A stretch of 40,950 bases of DNA from a virus: positions 1-40,950 of IMG/VR virus record IMGVR_UViG_3300034685_000103. The stretch is one strand, 5' to 3'. This document shows positions 1-8,967 of the stretch, piece after piece. The notes beneath the pieces are model-generated. The model did not search any database and was not told where the DNA came from. It was given only the letters and a program-made list of their open reading frames with translations. Positions within the stretch are counted from its first letter, which is position 1. Every line of letters begins with the position of its first letter. Position numbers and translations under genes: made by a program.

Positions 1-127
1 TCCATTGTAAATAAAAGCAGGATGGAGTTCATATCCAATCTTGTAATCCCAACTTAGCCATGTTTTCCAAGTATTGCCTTCTAAAGCCACTTTGTAATAA
101 ATTGGTGGAATTTCTACTTTGTAATCT
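1..127. repeat. Contig-end overlap, left copy
   Basis: These 127 bases are identical to 40824-40950. The same gene runs in frame through the join, so this is one locus read twice on a circular molecule. An exact odd-length overlap of this size is typical of an assembler word length rather than of a biological terminal repeat. The unique genome is then 40,823 bp. Confidence 0.93.
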
Positions 128-237
128 ACGACATCGTTATCCGCACTCGTTATCGTAGACGTATCCGAATATTCACCTACTTTCGCACCTGTAATCTTAT
201 CAACACTTATAAACTTAATTCTACTAAAATCAAACAT
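1..237 (-). CDS. DGR target protein (variable tail adhesin), N-terminal part across the contig junction
   Basis: This is the 5' part of the gene that continues at 40950-40017; on the circle the full product is 347 residues. The start is the ATG at 237-235, behind a strong GGAGGTG site with ideal spacing, and it overlaps the end of the distal tail gene by 8 bp. The N-terminus begins MFDFSRIKFISVDKITGAKV. A shorter reading frame beginning at a GTG near 40913 is only an artefact of linearising the circle. Placement just after Dit suggests that this N-terminal part anchors the protein to the tail tip, which is inference. Only the junction makes the gene look split. Confidence 0.85.
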   Translation of the reverse strand, partial: MFDFSRIKFISVDKITGAKVGEYSDTSTITSADNDVVDYKVEIPPIYYKVALEGNTWKTWLSWDYKIGYELHPAFIYNG

Positions 238-1288
238 TTTGCACCTCCAAAGTTGTATTCATATTTTCAGTTTCCCAAATAAAATAGCCTTCCAAAGCTC
301 CATGAGTGACGACGCTCAAACTTGTTGCAGGATTTTCAGTTAAATCTTCAGTTACTTCCATCAGAGTTGTACTTGGATTTGTATACTCCCAAGCAAAGCC
401 AGTTCCTACTCCATCGATATACAATAGCCATTCAAATCCTTCGCCTCCAAAGCCATCATAATTATTTATTATAAAGTCTGTTTTTGCTACATATGGAGTA
501 TCAATGATTACAAATCCGTTGCTATCAATCAGTTTCCATTCATCGTTTGTATTAGCACTCGTAATAGCTATGGAGCTAATATCTTCAGACATAAACGGAG
601 TAATCAACGGATATGATACATCACTTTCAATTACTTTTGTATTTAAAACAGCTCCATCCAGTGCCCAATCCTCGCCATAAAAATATGGATCGTGAGCTAT
701 GAAGTTTAGAGTAATTTTCTGTGCCGATGCTTTAAAAGTCGCTCCAGAGAATACGCTTGAAATAAACGGAGTAGTTCCACGTTTCACAAATATAGACTTA
801 CTTGTGTCAGGAAAAAATAGCTCTTTTGGAGTTTTAGCTGTTGCTGTACTGATTAACTCCGATAACTTTGTTGAATTGTTCATGCACACAGAATAATCTT
901 TTAGCCAAGCTTCTGCATTTGTGAAAGTTATATCAAAAGTTCCTTCGATTTCCAATTTTGTATCGGATACTATTTTAGCGATTTTATAAACTTTGCCATT
1001 TATTTTTAAATCGTTCCCAATTCTTAAATTTGTGAATTTCGTTCCAACTCCATTTAGCTCATAACTTCCGCTTTTTGCCGATACTGTGCCAGCTATTTTT
1101 GTATCTTCTCCAAAAACAAAGCCTTCTACTGTTATATTTCTCGAAGTCAATCTCTCACTTAATGAAATAGCTCCGTTCATTCCATCAATTTCAAGTATTT
1201 TCTCATCATATTCAGCACTTCTACTATCTGACGTTACATAAAAATTCAAGCTATGCAAATCAATTCCATCAAATATCAAACCTGACAT
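230..1288 (-). CDS. Distal tail protein (Dit-like, siphovirus tail component)
   Basis: A 352-residue protein encoded right after the tape measure gene, the usual place for Dit. The N-terminus (MSGLIFDGIDLHSLNFYVTS) and the segment near residue 190-210 ending AHDPYFYG are typical of the Sipho_tail/Dit family, which forms the hexameric ring joining the tail tube to the tip. It is longer than a minimal Dit; residues ~60-130 look like an inserted beta-rich domain. Translation starts at ATG 1288 behind an AGAGGTG site. The stop overlaps the start of the DGR target gene, implying translational coupling between the ring and the adhesin. Role assigned from family pattern and gene order. Confidence 0.82.
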   Translation of the reverse strand: MSGLIFDGIDLHSLNFYVTSDSRSAEYDEKILEIDGMNGAISLSERLTSRNITVEGFVFGEDTKIAGTVSAKSGSYELNGVGTKFTNLRIGNDLKINGKVYKIAKIVSDTKLEIEGTFDITFTNAEAWLKDYSVCMNNSTKLSELISTATAKTPKELFFPDTSKSIFVKRGTTPFISSVFSGATFKASAQKITLNFIAHDPYFYGEDWALDGAVLNTKVIESDVSYPLITPFMSEDISSIAITSANTNDEWKLIDSNGFVIIDTPYVAKTDFIINNYDGFGGEGFEWLLYIDGVGTGFAWEYTNPSTTLMEVTEDLTENPATSLSVVTHGALEGYFIWETENMNTTLEVQNV

Positions 1289-1306
1289 AATTTCACCTCT
1301 TTTCTA

Positions 1307-4300
1307 TTATGTGCCTTGAGCTTGCTTAATCTCTTCAATAGTTATTCCGATTGATTCTTGGATACTGACTTTTATAATCCCATTTTTCAATACATTTGCA
1401 GTTTCATATGTATTTCTTTCAATGTTTTGCAAATGAATAAGAAACGTTGTAAGATAGTCTATCATTCTATTTGCTGTTTCTTCTGTTATCGTTCTCGAGA
1501 TTTCTGCAGCTCCTGAATATTCTCCTTGCCCTCCGCCAGTTTCTCCTAAATCAAATCCCAAAGCTTTTATGTCTTCATAAACGCTTTCGGATTGTGCAAT
1601 CAAAGCTTCGTACATGGCTCGAATTGCTTCTAGCTCTTCCTGTGTGAGTTCAGCATCGGAATAACTTTCTGAAATCATTTGAACAAGAGCATCAATCTGT
1701 TGTTGGAGTGCTTTTGCCACCATTGCTTTTATTATTGCGTTTCTCAAACTTTCTTCCATACTTTCCGAGAAGTTTCTTACAAAATCCTCATATGTATTCG
1801 TTCCTGAAAGAGCATTTTCCAAAGCCGATATAATATCACTTTCTATATCTTCAGCTCCAACTCCAAGTGCCGAGGCAAATTCTCCAGACGTTATTAATTC
1901 ATTTTTCAATTCTTCTATTTTTCTTTTCTGTTCTTCTATTTTTTCATCAAGTTGAGAAGCTTCATTTTCAAGTTGTTTAACTCTTTCTTCATCTGTGCCC
2001 CACCACAAGAAATCCCATTCGTCTTCTTCTGTTTTTGCTTCTTGAAGAACTTTCTTTCTTTCCTCCATCATTTTTGTTAGTTCATCTTCAGCTTTTTCTA
2101 TTTCTGCAACTGTTTTTTGATTGTTTTGATATTGATTCCAAACTTTCTGTAAGCTCGTTTCTTCAATCCTGTTCAAGTCAATTCTTTCTCTGACATATTC
2201 ATTTATTTCTCTTTGTTGTTCAGCTATTGCTTCAGCAAGCTGTTCAGATTTAGCCGACTCATTATTCCAAACATCGACTAAAGAAATGACTCTTTCAACT
2301 AAATCAATCACCAAAACAATCCAACCAATCGGATTTGACAAATTCATCAACTCTTGAGCTATTCTAATCTGTTCAAGATAAGCAGGTATTTCCCTGAGTA
2401 TATCAGCAAAGAAACTCCAATCTTGCCCTAATGCTTGCCCAATCGACACGAGCAAATCTCCAACTTCTTGTAGCCCCTTTTCTAATTGACTTTTAACTAA
2501 ATCCTCAAGTTCTTTATTGATTTCAGCTATTCTATTATGCGTATCTTCAAGCTTGTTATTTAAATCTTCTATAAAACTGTCTATTTCAGAAGTATCAAGT
2601 TCTTTACTCACAAGCTCGTTTCTAATCTTATTTAGCTCTTCTAAAGCCATTTTTATCTTTGCTATTTGAGTTTCAAGCTCTTTCATAGTTTCCGGATGCT
2701 CATCTAAAACGCTTAGCAATTCTTTAGCTTGCTCAATGTAAGTTCCTTCCATGCCAACTAAACTATTTAAATAACTTTCATATTCATTTGCATTGCTTAT
2801 CAAACGATTATATTCTTCTTCATCGATTAAGTTTAGTTTTGCCTGTCTTTCATAATAAGACTGTAACTCTTCGGCTATAAGTTTTTTTCGTTCACCTGTT
2901 GCTTTTTCAAATTCAGATTCCAACGCTTTTATTCTCTGCATTTCTGTATCCGACAATTCTTCTATTTGGTCTTTTAAATCGTTTATCGTGTTTTCATAAC
3001 TCCAGTAAATAGAGTCTGCTTCTTCTGTTGATTCTGCAGCCATTATTTCAGTGTCTCGTAATCGTTCATATAGTCCTACAAGATTGTTCAAAAGTTCTAT
3101 TCTTTTCTCAATTGAGGTAGCTTGATCCAGCAATCTTTGCTGAGTTTCTATTTCTTTCTCGATATTATCAATATTTTTTGATTGTGCTTCAGATAACGCT
3201 TCCAATCTATCTTGATATATTTTAATTTCTGCATTTCTTTGCTCCCAAATAGCAAAAGCTTCTTCTCTATTTTTTGCAGCATCCATTTCCTCGTCTTTTA
3301 ATTGCTCTGTCAATGAAATTAAATTATTTAGAGCTTCTATTTGATTGTTAATATCTTTTGTTTTGTTAAGCATTGCATTCCAATCATCTATATCAGCTTT
3401 TATTTTGTCAATTGTACTTTCAGTAGCAGCTTCTTCTGTTTCAGTTATTTCTTCTAATTCGTTTTTATACATTTGAATTATATCGTAGTATTTATTAAAA
3501 GCTTCTATTCGACCTTCCACAGTATCAGCATTATCAGCTTCAGCGTCTCTCAATTGTTCATATGCAGAAATAATTTCATTCAAGAAATATTTTTGATCTT
3601 CTTCTTCTTTGTAAGTTTCTTTTAATTTCTTATTAGCTTCTATTCTATCATTTAGCAGTTTTACTCTTTTATCTTCTGTTTCAACTTCAGTTTCGCTCAA
3701 AGATTTAACTTTATCTTCCAAAATATCAATTTCATCTTGATATTGATTAAAAAGAGCTAATCTTTCTTCTTCAGACTTTGCTAAGTCCATTTCCAAATCC
3801 ATTCGATTTTTTGTCAATGAAATTAAATCGTTTAATAGTTCCACTTCTCTTTCAGGTTCCTGAGTTTCATCAACGCCAGCTAAAAGCGATTGAGTATCAG
3901 CAATTTCTTTGTTCACTTCTTCAAGTGATTTTTTAGTATCAATCCCCAAATCTTCAAGTTGCCTCTGATAATCTTCTAAAACAGGAATATATGAATCGTA
4001 TATTGCTATTTTCTCTTCAACCGACTTAGCTTGAGAAATTTCTTCATCTCTCAAACTTTCTGTTAATTTTATTATGTTTTGCAATGTTTCTGCTTGAATT
4101 TCATCTTCTTCTTTGTATCTCTCCAAAAGTCCCTTGTGATAATCAATTTCTTGTTGTAATTGCTTTAATCTTTCGTTTTCAACTATCGTAGTTTTTAATG
4201 TTGCTTCTGATACATTCTCCGCAGTTTGTTCTAATGTTCCCATAGTGTTTTCTAATCCGTTCATTCTAATATCTAGTAATTCAATTTCTGCTTCTTGAGC

Positions 4301-6472
4301 TGCAAATTCATTCAAAGCTTCTTTACTTGAAAAAATCTGCTTCTCTAAATCCATTTGCTTTTGAATTAGCTCATCAGTAAAAACTCTAACTACTTCACCA
4401 ATACTAACAGTTCCACTTTCAACTTTTTTCATTGTATCTTCAATATCTATTCCCCACTCTTGAGCTAATTTCTCTATTTCTTTAAGCAACGGAGAAGCTT
4501 CTCCAAGCATATCTAAATAAGACATTCCACTAGAAAGTTGTAATAGCTCATTGAAAGAACTGCCTACTTTATCAATATCCTGTTTTAATTGATTTAAAGC
4601 GTTTTCAGTTACTTTTAGATTTTCTTCAATGCCTTTTCTTTGGCTTTGATAATATTCTGAATTCATTTGCCACACGAGCATATCTCTTCTACTTCTCAAT
4701 GTTTCTAATTCGGCTTCTAATCTTTGCTTTTCTAAATCTATTATGTTTTGCAATTCTTCTTTTTGAATTGTATACTGCCCATTGACAATTTCAACGGCTT
4801 TTTGCAACGATGGATAAGTATCAAGTATATCGTTAATTCTCTGTTTTGAATCATCTAAATTTTCAGTTCCATTTGCCAACTCCGTATTGTAGTTAATAAT
4901 AGCGTCTTGGAGATTTATAAGAGCATTGTTTAAATTATTTGCGTTTCTTCTTGCATTTTCTATTTCGGAGCTAATAGCTTTCATCTCATTTGAAACATCT
5001 GTAACGGCTTTCGAATCAAATTTAAAAGTATCAGTAAATCCTTCTGCACTGTCTTTAGCCCCAGTAGTTGCTTCTTCTAACTTTTTCATTTCATCGGATA
5101 TGCCTTTTATCGTAGTTACGGCGATAGTTACTCCAGCAATTGCCTGTAAAGCTCCAACCCAGCCCATTGTAGCCGTTTTCAAAAGTGTTACCCAAGTATA
5201 CATTTGCTTCACGAGTGGAATAATAACTATCAACGAACTTGAAACTCCGAGAATAGCTTTTTCGGCATCTGGCATATTTTGTATCCATTCAAAAAATCCA
5301 GTTGCTATTTCCACAACGTTTGTCAGAAATGGAGCAAAAGCTCTCGCAGCTTCAATTTTCATAACATCGATTAAGCCTGTAAGTCTATCTAATGTATCTT
5401 TTAATCCTGTCTCCATTTTTGCGACGGCTTCATTAGTTGCACCAGCACTAACTTCCATACCGCTTAATATAGCAGCAAAATCTTCAGCTCCCTTGCCGGT
5501 AAGAGCCAAAACTCCGTTCAAAGCTTCAACTTCTCCAAAAAGCATAGCCATTTTTGCAGAATCGCCTTCAGTGGCTTCAGCTATATCATTCAAGACTCCT
5601 TGCAATCCCTTCGATTTCAAAGCCGTAACGTCAAATTGTATTCCTAACTCTTCAGCCATTTTCTTAGCTTGTTCGGAAGGTTTGGTCATAGATGAAAAAA
5701 TCCCTCTTAATTGAGTCATAGCTTCAGTAGTAGAAGAACCTTGCAACGTTAAAGCTGCAACTGCCGTCAGCACTTCATCTATTCCAACTCCAGCTTGAGC
5801 TGCCAACGGAGCGACTCTGCCTATACTGCCAGCTATTTCATCGACTGTTGTTTTCCCCATTCTCACAGCTGTAAAAAGCAAATCGTTAGTTTTTGCCAAA
5901 TCGTCAATCGAAAGTTTCCAAGCATTGTACATAGAAGTCAATCCATCGACGGATTGAAATAAATCAGCATTACCTCCAATAGCGGCTTTGTTAGCTTCTT
6001 GTAAGACTGCCATTGCTTCAGCTAGATCTCCAGTTGCAGAAAGAGCTTGATAAAAAGCATTTGCCAATTCTGTAGCTGAGAAGTCTCCGGCTTTTGCTAT
6101 TTCCAGCAAAGTATCTTCAACTTGTCTCAATTCTTCATCAGAAGCATCTGATAAAGTAGCAACTTGCTTCATAGCTTCCTCAAAGCTTGTGAACGAGTTT
6201 ATAGCGTCTTTCATTTGCGATGCTATTCCGGCTCCGATGACTATGCTTCCGGCCATTTTTATTATATTTTTTGTAAATGTTTTAAATTGATTTTCGGCGT
6301 TTTGTAAGTTTTTGTGAAATGGAGTAGTATCAGCATCGACTTTGAGTTTGTCTCCGGATTGTTCTATCTCCCTACGGAATTTATCAAAATTTCCTTCAGC
6401 TCGCTCCAAAGCTCTTTTAAAATCTTTTTCATCGATACCTAACTCATATATGAGAGTATCTATTTTTGCCAT
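1307..6472 (-). CDS. Tail tape measure protein (TP901 family)
   Basis: At 1721 residues this is the largest product of the window. Residues ~80-370 carry the TP901-type core (FEEAMKQVATLSDASDEEL and TTVDEIAGSIGRVAPLAAQA are characteristic). Hydrophobic segments lie at ~405-455 and ~1370-1395. A very long charged helical region fills the middle and includes five repeats of ~80 residues at ~769-1177. The protein sets tail length and is threaded into the cell on DNA ejection. By the family rule of about 0.15 nm per residue the tail would be near 250 nm, an inference. The gene follows the two chaperone frames and precedes Dit, the canonical order. Confidence 0.95.
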   Translation of the reverse strand: MAKIDTLIYELGIDEKDFKRALERAEGNFDKFRREIEQSGDKLKVDADTTPFHKNLQNAENQFKTFTKNIIKMAGSIVIGAGIASQMKDAINSFTSFEEAMKQVATLSDASDEELRQVEDTLLEIAKAGDFSATELANAFYQALSATGDLAEAMAVLQEANKAAIGGNADLFQSVDGLTSMYNAWKLSIDDLAKTNDLLFTAVRMGKTTVDEIAGSIGRVAPLAAQAGVGIDEVLTAVAALTLQGSSTTEAMTQLRGIFSSMTKPSEQAKKMAEELGIQFDVTALKSKGLQGVLNDIAEATEGDSAKMAMLFGEVEALNGVLALTGKGAEDFAAILSGMEVSAGATNEAVAKMETGLKDTLDRLTGLIDVMKIEAARAFAPFLTNVVEIATGFFEWIQNMPDAEKAILGVSSSLIVIIPLVKQMYTWVTLLKTATMGWVGALQAIAGVTIAVTTIKGISDEMKKLEEATTGAKDSAEGFTDTFKFDSKAVTDVSNEMKAISSEIENARRNANNLNNALINLQDAIINYNTELANGTENLDDSKQRINDILDTYPSLQKAVEIVNGQYTIQKEELQNIIDLEKQRLEAELETLRSRRDMLVWQMNSEYYQSQRKGIEENLKVTENALNQLKQDIDKVGSSFNELLQLSSGMSYLDMLGEASPLLKEIEKLAQEWGIDIEDTMKKVESGTVSIGEVVRVFTDELIQKQMDLEKQIFSSKEALNEFAAQEAEIELLDIRMNGLENTMGTLEQTAENVSEATLKTTIVENERLKQLQQEIDYHKGLLERYKEEDEIQAETLQNIIKLTESLRDEEISQAKSVEEKIAIYDSYIPVLEDYQRQLEDLGIDTKKSLEEVNKEIADTQSLLAGVDETQEPEREVELLNDLISLTKNRMDLEMDLAKSEEERLALFNQYQDEIDILEDKVKSLSETEVETEDKRVKLLNDRIEANKKLKETYKEEEDQKYFLNEIISAYEQLRDAEADNADTVEGRIEAFNKYYDIIQMYKNELEEITETEEAATESTIDKIKADIDDWNAMLNKTKDINNQIEALNNLISLTEQLKDEEMDAAKNREEAFAIWEQRNAEIKIYQDRLEALSEAQSKNIDNIEKEIETQQRLLDQATSIEKRIELLNNLVGLYERLRDTEIMAAESTEEADSIYWSYENTINDLKDQIEELSDTEMQRIKALESEFEKATGERKKLIAEELQSYYERQAKLNLIDEEEYNRLISNANEYESYLNSLVGMEGTYIEQAKELLSVLDEHPETMKELETQIAKIKMALEELNKIRNELVSKELDTSEIDSFIEDLNNKLEDTHNRIAEINKELEDLVKSQLEKGLQEVGDLLVSIGQALGQDWSFFADILREIPAYLEQIRIAQELMNLSNPIGWIVLVIDLVERVISLVDVWNNESAKSEQLAEAIAEQQREINEYVRERIDLNRIEETSLQKVWNQYQNNQKTVAEIEKAEDELTKMMEERKKVLQEAKTEEDEWDFLWWGTDEERVKQLENEASQLDEKIEEQKRKIEELKNELITSGEFASALGVGAEDIESDIISALENALSGTNTYEDFVRNFSESMEESLRNAIIKAMVAKALQQQIDALVQMISESYSDAELTQEELEAIRAMYEALIAQSESVYEDIKALGFDLGETGGGQGEYSGAAEISRTITEETANRMIDYLTTFLIHLQNIERNTYETANVLKNGIIKVSIQESIGITIEEIKQAQGT
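2942..4168 (-). repeat. Five tandem ~80-residue repeats inside the tape measure gene
   Basis: The encoded protein repeats a module of the form LNNLISLTEQLKDEEMDAAK, then about 20 residues, then a YQDxLEALSE-like helix. Equivalent positions fall at residues 803, 886, 970, 1054 and 1134, giving periods of 83, 84, 84 and 80. The copies are diverged, so this is old duplication and not a recent slip. Each unit looks like a helical hairpin or coiled coil. Gain or loss of a unit would change tail length in steps. Confidence 0.85.
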
Positions 6473-6483
6473 AAGATCACTTC

Positions 6484-6669
6484 CTACATTTTTATTGGTC
6501 CAAAAATAGATTGCATCGTACTTTTTATATCTTCTTTAGTCTGTGGAATTTCTTCCTCATCTTCACTATCGATATTGAAAACTTCTCCATATGCAACCAG
6601 CATAACAGGATTTGTTTTTGTAAGAAATTCAGACGGCAATATTTGAAAAGCTTGGCAATAGCTCTTCAT
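6484..6669 (-). CDS. Second tail assembly chaperone frame (T-like)
   Basis: A 61-codon frame between the first chaperone and the tape measure gene, the position where siphoviruses encode the T part of a G/GT chaperone pair. It is acidic near the middle (DSEDEEEIPQ). It can start at ATG 6669, overlapping the upstream stop as TAATG. It also lies in the -1 frame relative to the first gene, and that frame is open back to the A6 run at 6693-6698. The product may therefore be made by coupling, by frameshifting as a fusion, or both. Function is inferred from position. Confidence 0.6.
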   Translation of the reverse strand: MKSYCQAFQILPSEFLTKTNPVMLVAYGEVFNIDSEDEEEIPQTKEDIKSTMQSIFGPIKM

Positions 6670-7277
6670 TACCTTGTAGAAGAATTTGTTTGTTTTTTGA
6701 GCTCCCCTGTTAGATCTTTCATTTCGAGTGCCGCTTTGAGCGGTCGTATAAAATTTATGTAATCAGACATCTCCAGTACTTTCCAAGCTAAATTAAAAAA
6801 GTCTTTTCCTGTGTATTTCATTTTTATATCATCGAGACTTATCTGTTCTTTTGCTAAAGCTTTATCAGGATTGTCTAAATCAAATCTGTCTAACTCGCTT
6901 TTTCTTACTGGTCTTTGATTGATAAGAAGATAAATAATTTCACAGAATAAATTAGTCACTTCCACCATATCAGTTTTCTTGACTCCATATAAGAAATTCA
7001 AAACAGCCTCATCAAACTTTTTGTAATCGCTCGGATCGTAATTTAGCAAGTTCATTATCTTAGCAACTTTCTCAGTAACTAAAGCTTTTATCAGCCAAGA
7101 AGCTTCTTTTATTTGAAATTTCTTATCCCCGATAATAACTTCTTCAGGAGCGTTTGATAAGACTTTTACAGGATCAGGCTTGAGCAACTCTTCCAACTGC
7201 TTAACTTTATTGAGCATATCAGCGTTGTTTTCTTTCTCAAAGTATTCTTCTATTTGTTTTAGCAAAGCACCTTTCAT
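6669..7277 (-). CDS. Tail assembly chaperone (G-like)
   Basis: A 202-residue soluble, helix-rich protein just upstream of the T-like frame and the tape measure gene. It has no motif that I can name with certainty. Position, size, and the overlapping -1 frame carrying an acidic extension indicate the chaperone that coats the tape measure protein before tube assembly. The start is ATG 7277 behind an AGGAGG site. The 267-bp gap upstream holds copy 1 of the intergenic repeat family, so transcription of the tail genes might be boosted or controlled there. Confidence 0.65.
   Translation of the reverse strand: MKGALLKQIEEYFEKENNADMLNKVKQLEELLKPDPVKVLSNAPEEVIIGDKKFQIKEASWLIKALVTEKVAKIMNLLNYDPSDYKKFDEAVLNFLYGVKKTDMVEVTNLFCEIIYLLINQRPVRKSELDRFDLDNPDKALAKEQISLDDIKMKYTGKDFFNLAWKVLEMSDYINFIRPLKAALEMKDLTGELKKQTNSSTR
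6692..6699 (-). other. Candidate -1 frameshift site in the tail chaperone gene
   Basis: On the coding strand the sequence is C AAA AAA C, with AAA AAA as zero-frame codons, five sense codons of slack and then the stop. After a -1 slip the next codons read ACA AAC AAA TTC and stay open into the second chaperone frame. The heptamer C AAA AAA is less ideal than A AAA AAG, so efficiency is uncertain. Position and frame match the conserved G/GT frameshift of long-tailed phages. Confidence 0.5.
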
Positions 7278-7330
7278 TTCTTTAACCTCCTAAATTTTAT
7301 CCAAAAATAATTATTCTTGTTTTATATCAA

Positions 7331-7544
7331 CTTTATCATTCGTTTATATCTTATAACTTTTAAAAGCCACTATTTATAATAGTTTTAAAAATAATGTTTT
7401 TAATAAAAATTGCTAATTCTCTGTAATACTTATTAATAGTGTATTTGCACCTCTTTATATACGGCTCAAATTCAAAGTCCATATATAATTATATTAAACT
7501 CAAAAGAAAATCGCTTATAGCTTATTTTACAAAGAGGTTCAAAT
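7331..7544. repeat. Intergenic repeat element, copy 1
   Basis: A gene-free, A/T-rich stretch between the tail chaperone and RusA. An A/T palindrome near 7481-7494 is flanked by two outward arms. The right arm reads CGCTTATAGCT, then TTTTACAAAGAGG ending at 7537. The left arm, read on the minus strand, ends in TATAAAGAGGTGCAAA near 7446. Further left is a perfect 15-bp dyad, ACTATTTATAATAGT, at 7369-7383. The same arrangement recurs inverted at 33187-33436 and partly at 32940-33163. No reading frame or clear promoter is visible here. Function unknown; candidate operator, origin or DNA-binding array. Confidence 0.7.
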
Positions 7545-7946
7545 TTAGTCTATATAAGGAATTCGGATAATAATAGTAAAATGTTCTTTATTTGCAAATT
7601 TAGCTTCCATATCTCTTGTAAGTGCCCATTTATCGTTTTTGTAAATTATGCCCTCGAGTGCGTCTAAAACTATTTTGTGAGAATTATTCGGATCAATAAA
7701 TTTTTTCTTGGATTTGAAAGTATAGTATAAATCTACAAAGAAAAATCTTTCTTCAGTAAAAAGTTTCCATTTGTTTTTTATCGCCGTTTCTTTTGCTTTC
7801 CATGCCAACATTTCTTTGAATTCTTTTGCCCTTTTTGACATAAACATGCCTTGCTTTCCAGAACTTAGTTTTGCTCTTTTGTATAATGCATTGACTGATA
7901 CAGGAATTCTATCAATATCAATTCTTAGTTCTCTTTCAAAATTCAT
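7545..7946 (-). CDS. rusA: RusA-family Holliday junction resolvase
   Basis: A 133-residue protein with the RusA signature: an N-terminal PVSVNALYKR segment (~16-25) and the acidic block DPNNSHKIVLDALEGIIYKN (~85-104). The Asp residues in that block match the metal-binding residues of the RusA active site. RusA enzymes are dimeric endonucleases that cut four-way junctions, clearing replication or recombination branches before packaging. The length is normal for the family. It sits alone between the major tail gene and the tail chaperones, away from the replication genes, which is unusual. The hairpin at 7976-8010 lies just upstream and may lower its expression relative to the tail protein. Confidence 0.85.
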   Translation of the reverse strand: MNFERELRIDIDRIPVSVNALYKRAKLSSGKQGMFMSKRAKEFKEMLAWKAKETAIKNKWKLFTEERFFFVDLYYTFKSKKKFIDPNNSHKIVLDALEGIIYKNDKWALTRDMEAKFANKEHFTIIIRIPYID

Positions 7947-7975
7947 AATTTGAGCTCCTTCTATGAGTAGTCAAT

Positions 7976-8010
7976 AAGAATAATGGGGGATAAAAATCCC
8001 CCTTATTCTT
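7976..8010 (-). terminator. Strong hairpin after the major tail gene
   Basis: Arms 7976-7991 and 7996-8010 pair over about 15 bp (AAGAATAA, one bulged T, then GGGGGAT with its complement) around a four-base loop. The hairpin overlaps the major tail stop codon. It lacks a good U tract, so it may act as a partial terminator or as a 3' stabiliser giving high tail-protein mRNA. Confidence 0.65.
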
Positions 8011-8527
8011 AAGCAGCTTCGTAGTATGCCCATTTGTATCCATTTGAATCGCTCAAAATATCCAAAGTAAATGGAATAACAGTTTCAGAGTCCGCAAGTT
8101 CCAGATCAGCTTCGCAAGTGAATTCTACATTTGGAAGCACAATATACGCAAGTCCGCCAGTAACAACGTCTTGAGTCGTAAATCTTACAGCTTTCCTTGT
8201 AACTACTGGCTTTTTATTTACTTTAAATCCGCCAGAAGCCGTATCAGTTTCTCCGCCAAATATTGCCATAAGTTTATCTTTATCTATTTCCAACAAGTTC
8301 ACTGTTAGCGTGCTCCCAGCTATTTCTCTGCCCTTCCAAACTGGCTCTTTTGAAACATCTGACATTATTTCAGTCATTTCAATCGTTTGAGATAATGTAA
8401 CTCCACCTTGAGTTCTGCCCCATACTTCAGCTGCAGCCCAACTCAAATCATTCAATACAGTAGTTACATCTGTTACTGGCTCTATAACTTCCATTTTCAG
8501 AGGTCTAAACAAAATTTTACCTGCCAC
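8009..8527 (-). CDS. Major tail (tube) protein
   Basis: A 172-residue protein between the tail completion genes and the tail chaperones, the standard position for the siphovirus tube subunit. The sequence looks like a beta-rich tube protein: MAGKILFRPLKMEVIEPVTD at the start, VTLSQTIEMTEIMSD near 63-77, and a C-terminal strand FTLDILSDSNGYKWAYY. A strong stem-loop follows the stop, as is common for very highly expressed virion genes. It starts at ATG 8527 behind a GGAG site. Recognition rests on size, order and overall pattern. Confidence 0.8.
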   Translation of the reverse strand: MAGKILFRPLKMEVIEPVTDVTTVLNDLSWAAAEVWGRTQGGVTLSQTIEMTEIMSDVSKEPVWKGREIAGSTLTVNLLEIDKDKLMAIFGGETDTASGGFKVNKKPVVTRKAVRFTTQDVVTGGLAYIVLPNVEFTCEADLELADSETVIPFTLDILSDSNGYKWAYYEAA

Positions 8528-8541
8528 TTTTTATCACTCCT

Positions 8542-8967
8542 TTAAATTTTATTTGTTAAAATTTTATATTTCAGTACATAACATAACTCATCAGGCTTGT
8601 CTGGATCAACAAACGGATCTGACAATTGACCAGTAAAATCAATATCGATGAAAATTCCATTTGCTAAAACTATTCCAGCGTCTAACAATTGATTTACTTG
8701 ATTTTTAATTGCAAAGCATCGTTGATAATTTCTATAAGTTTGATTGTTATAAACTAGATGTGGAACGTAGATATTCAGCCATACGTCGTTATGCTGTATT
8801 TTTATGGGCTTATCTACGTTTTTATTGAGAATTACTATTCTTTCGCCAGTTCCAGTCGTTTCATACTTTCTAATCTGTATATCTTCATATCCAACTATAT
8901 TGTTTATATCTTTCAAACGTTGATAAATTCCTGTAATAATCTCATCGTCGAGCATATTTTCAATCAT
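8542..8967 (-). CDS. Tail terminator / tail completion protein (likely)
   Basis: A 141-residue protein that overlaps the start region of its upstream neighbour (shared base 8967, ATGA-type) and precedes the major tail gene. In siphoviruses this slot encodes the tail terminator that caps the tube and joins it to the neck. The segment VGYEDIQIRKYETTGTGERI and the later strand-rich part are compatible, but I do not recognise a defining motif. Confidence 0.6.
   Translation of the reverse strand: MIENMLDDEIITGIYQRLKDINNIVGYEDIQIRKYETTGTGERIVILNKNVDKPIKIQHNDVWLNIYVPHLVYNNQTYRNYQRCFAIKNQVNQLLDAGIVLANGIFIDIDFTGQLSDPFVDPDKPDELCYVLKYKILTNKI

Noticed and set aside
1-127. Biological direct terminal repeat
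   Set aside because: The repeat is exact, ends without any feature and lies inside one gene whose frame continues through the join. An assembly overlap on a circular map explains it better; physical ends cannot be told from this sequence.
4926-5714. 262-codon plus-strand frame inside the tape measure gene
   Set aside because: It is the antisense shadow of a well-supported gene, has a low-complexity hydrophobic composition and no ribosome site.
7278-7544. tRNA or protein gene in the tail-cluster gap
   Set aside because: No cloverleaf-like stems with a T-loop motif and no frame of useful length with a start site were found; the stretch is explained by the repeat element.
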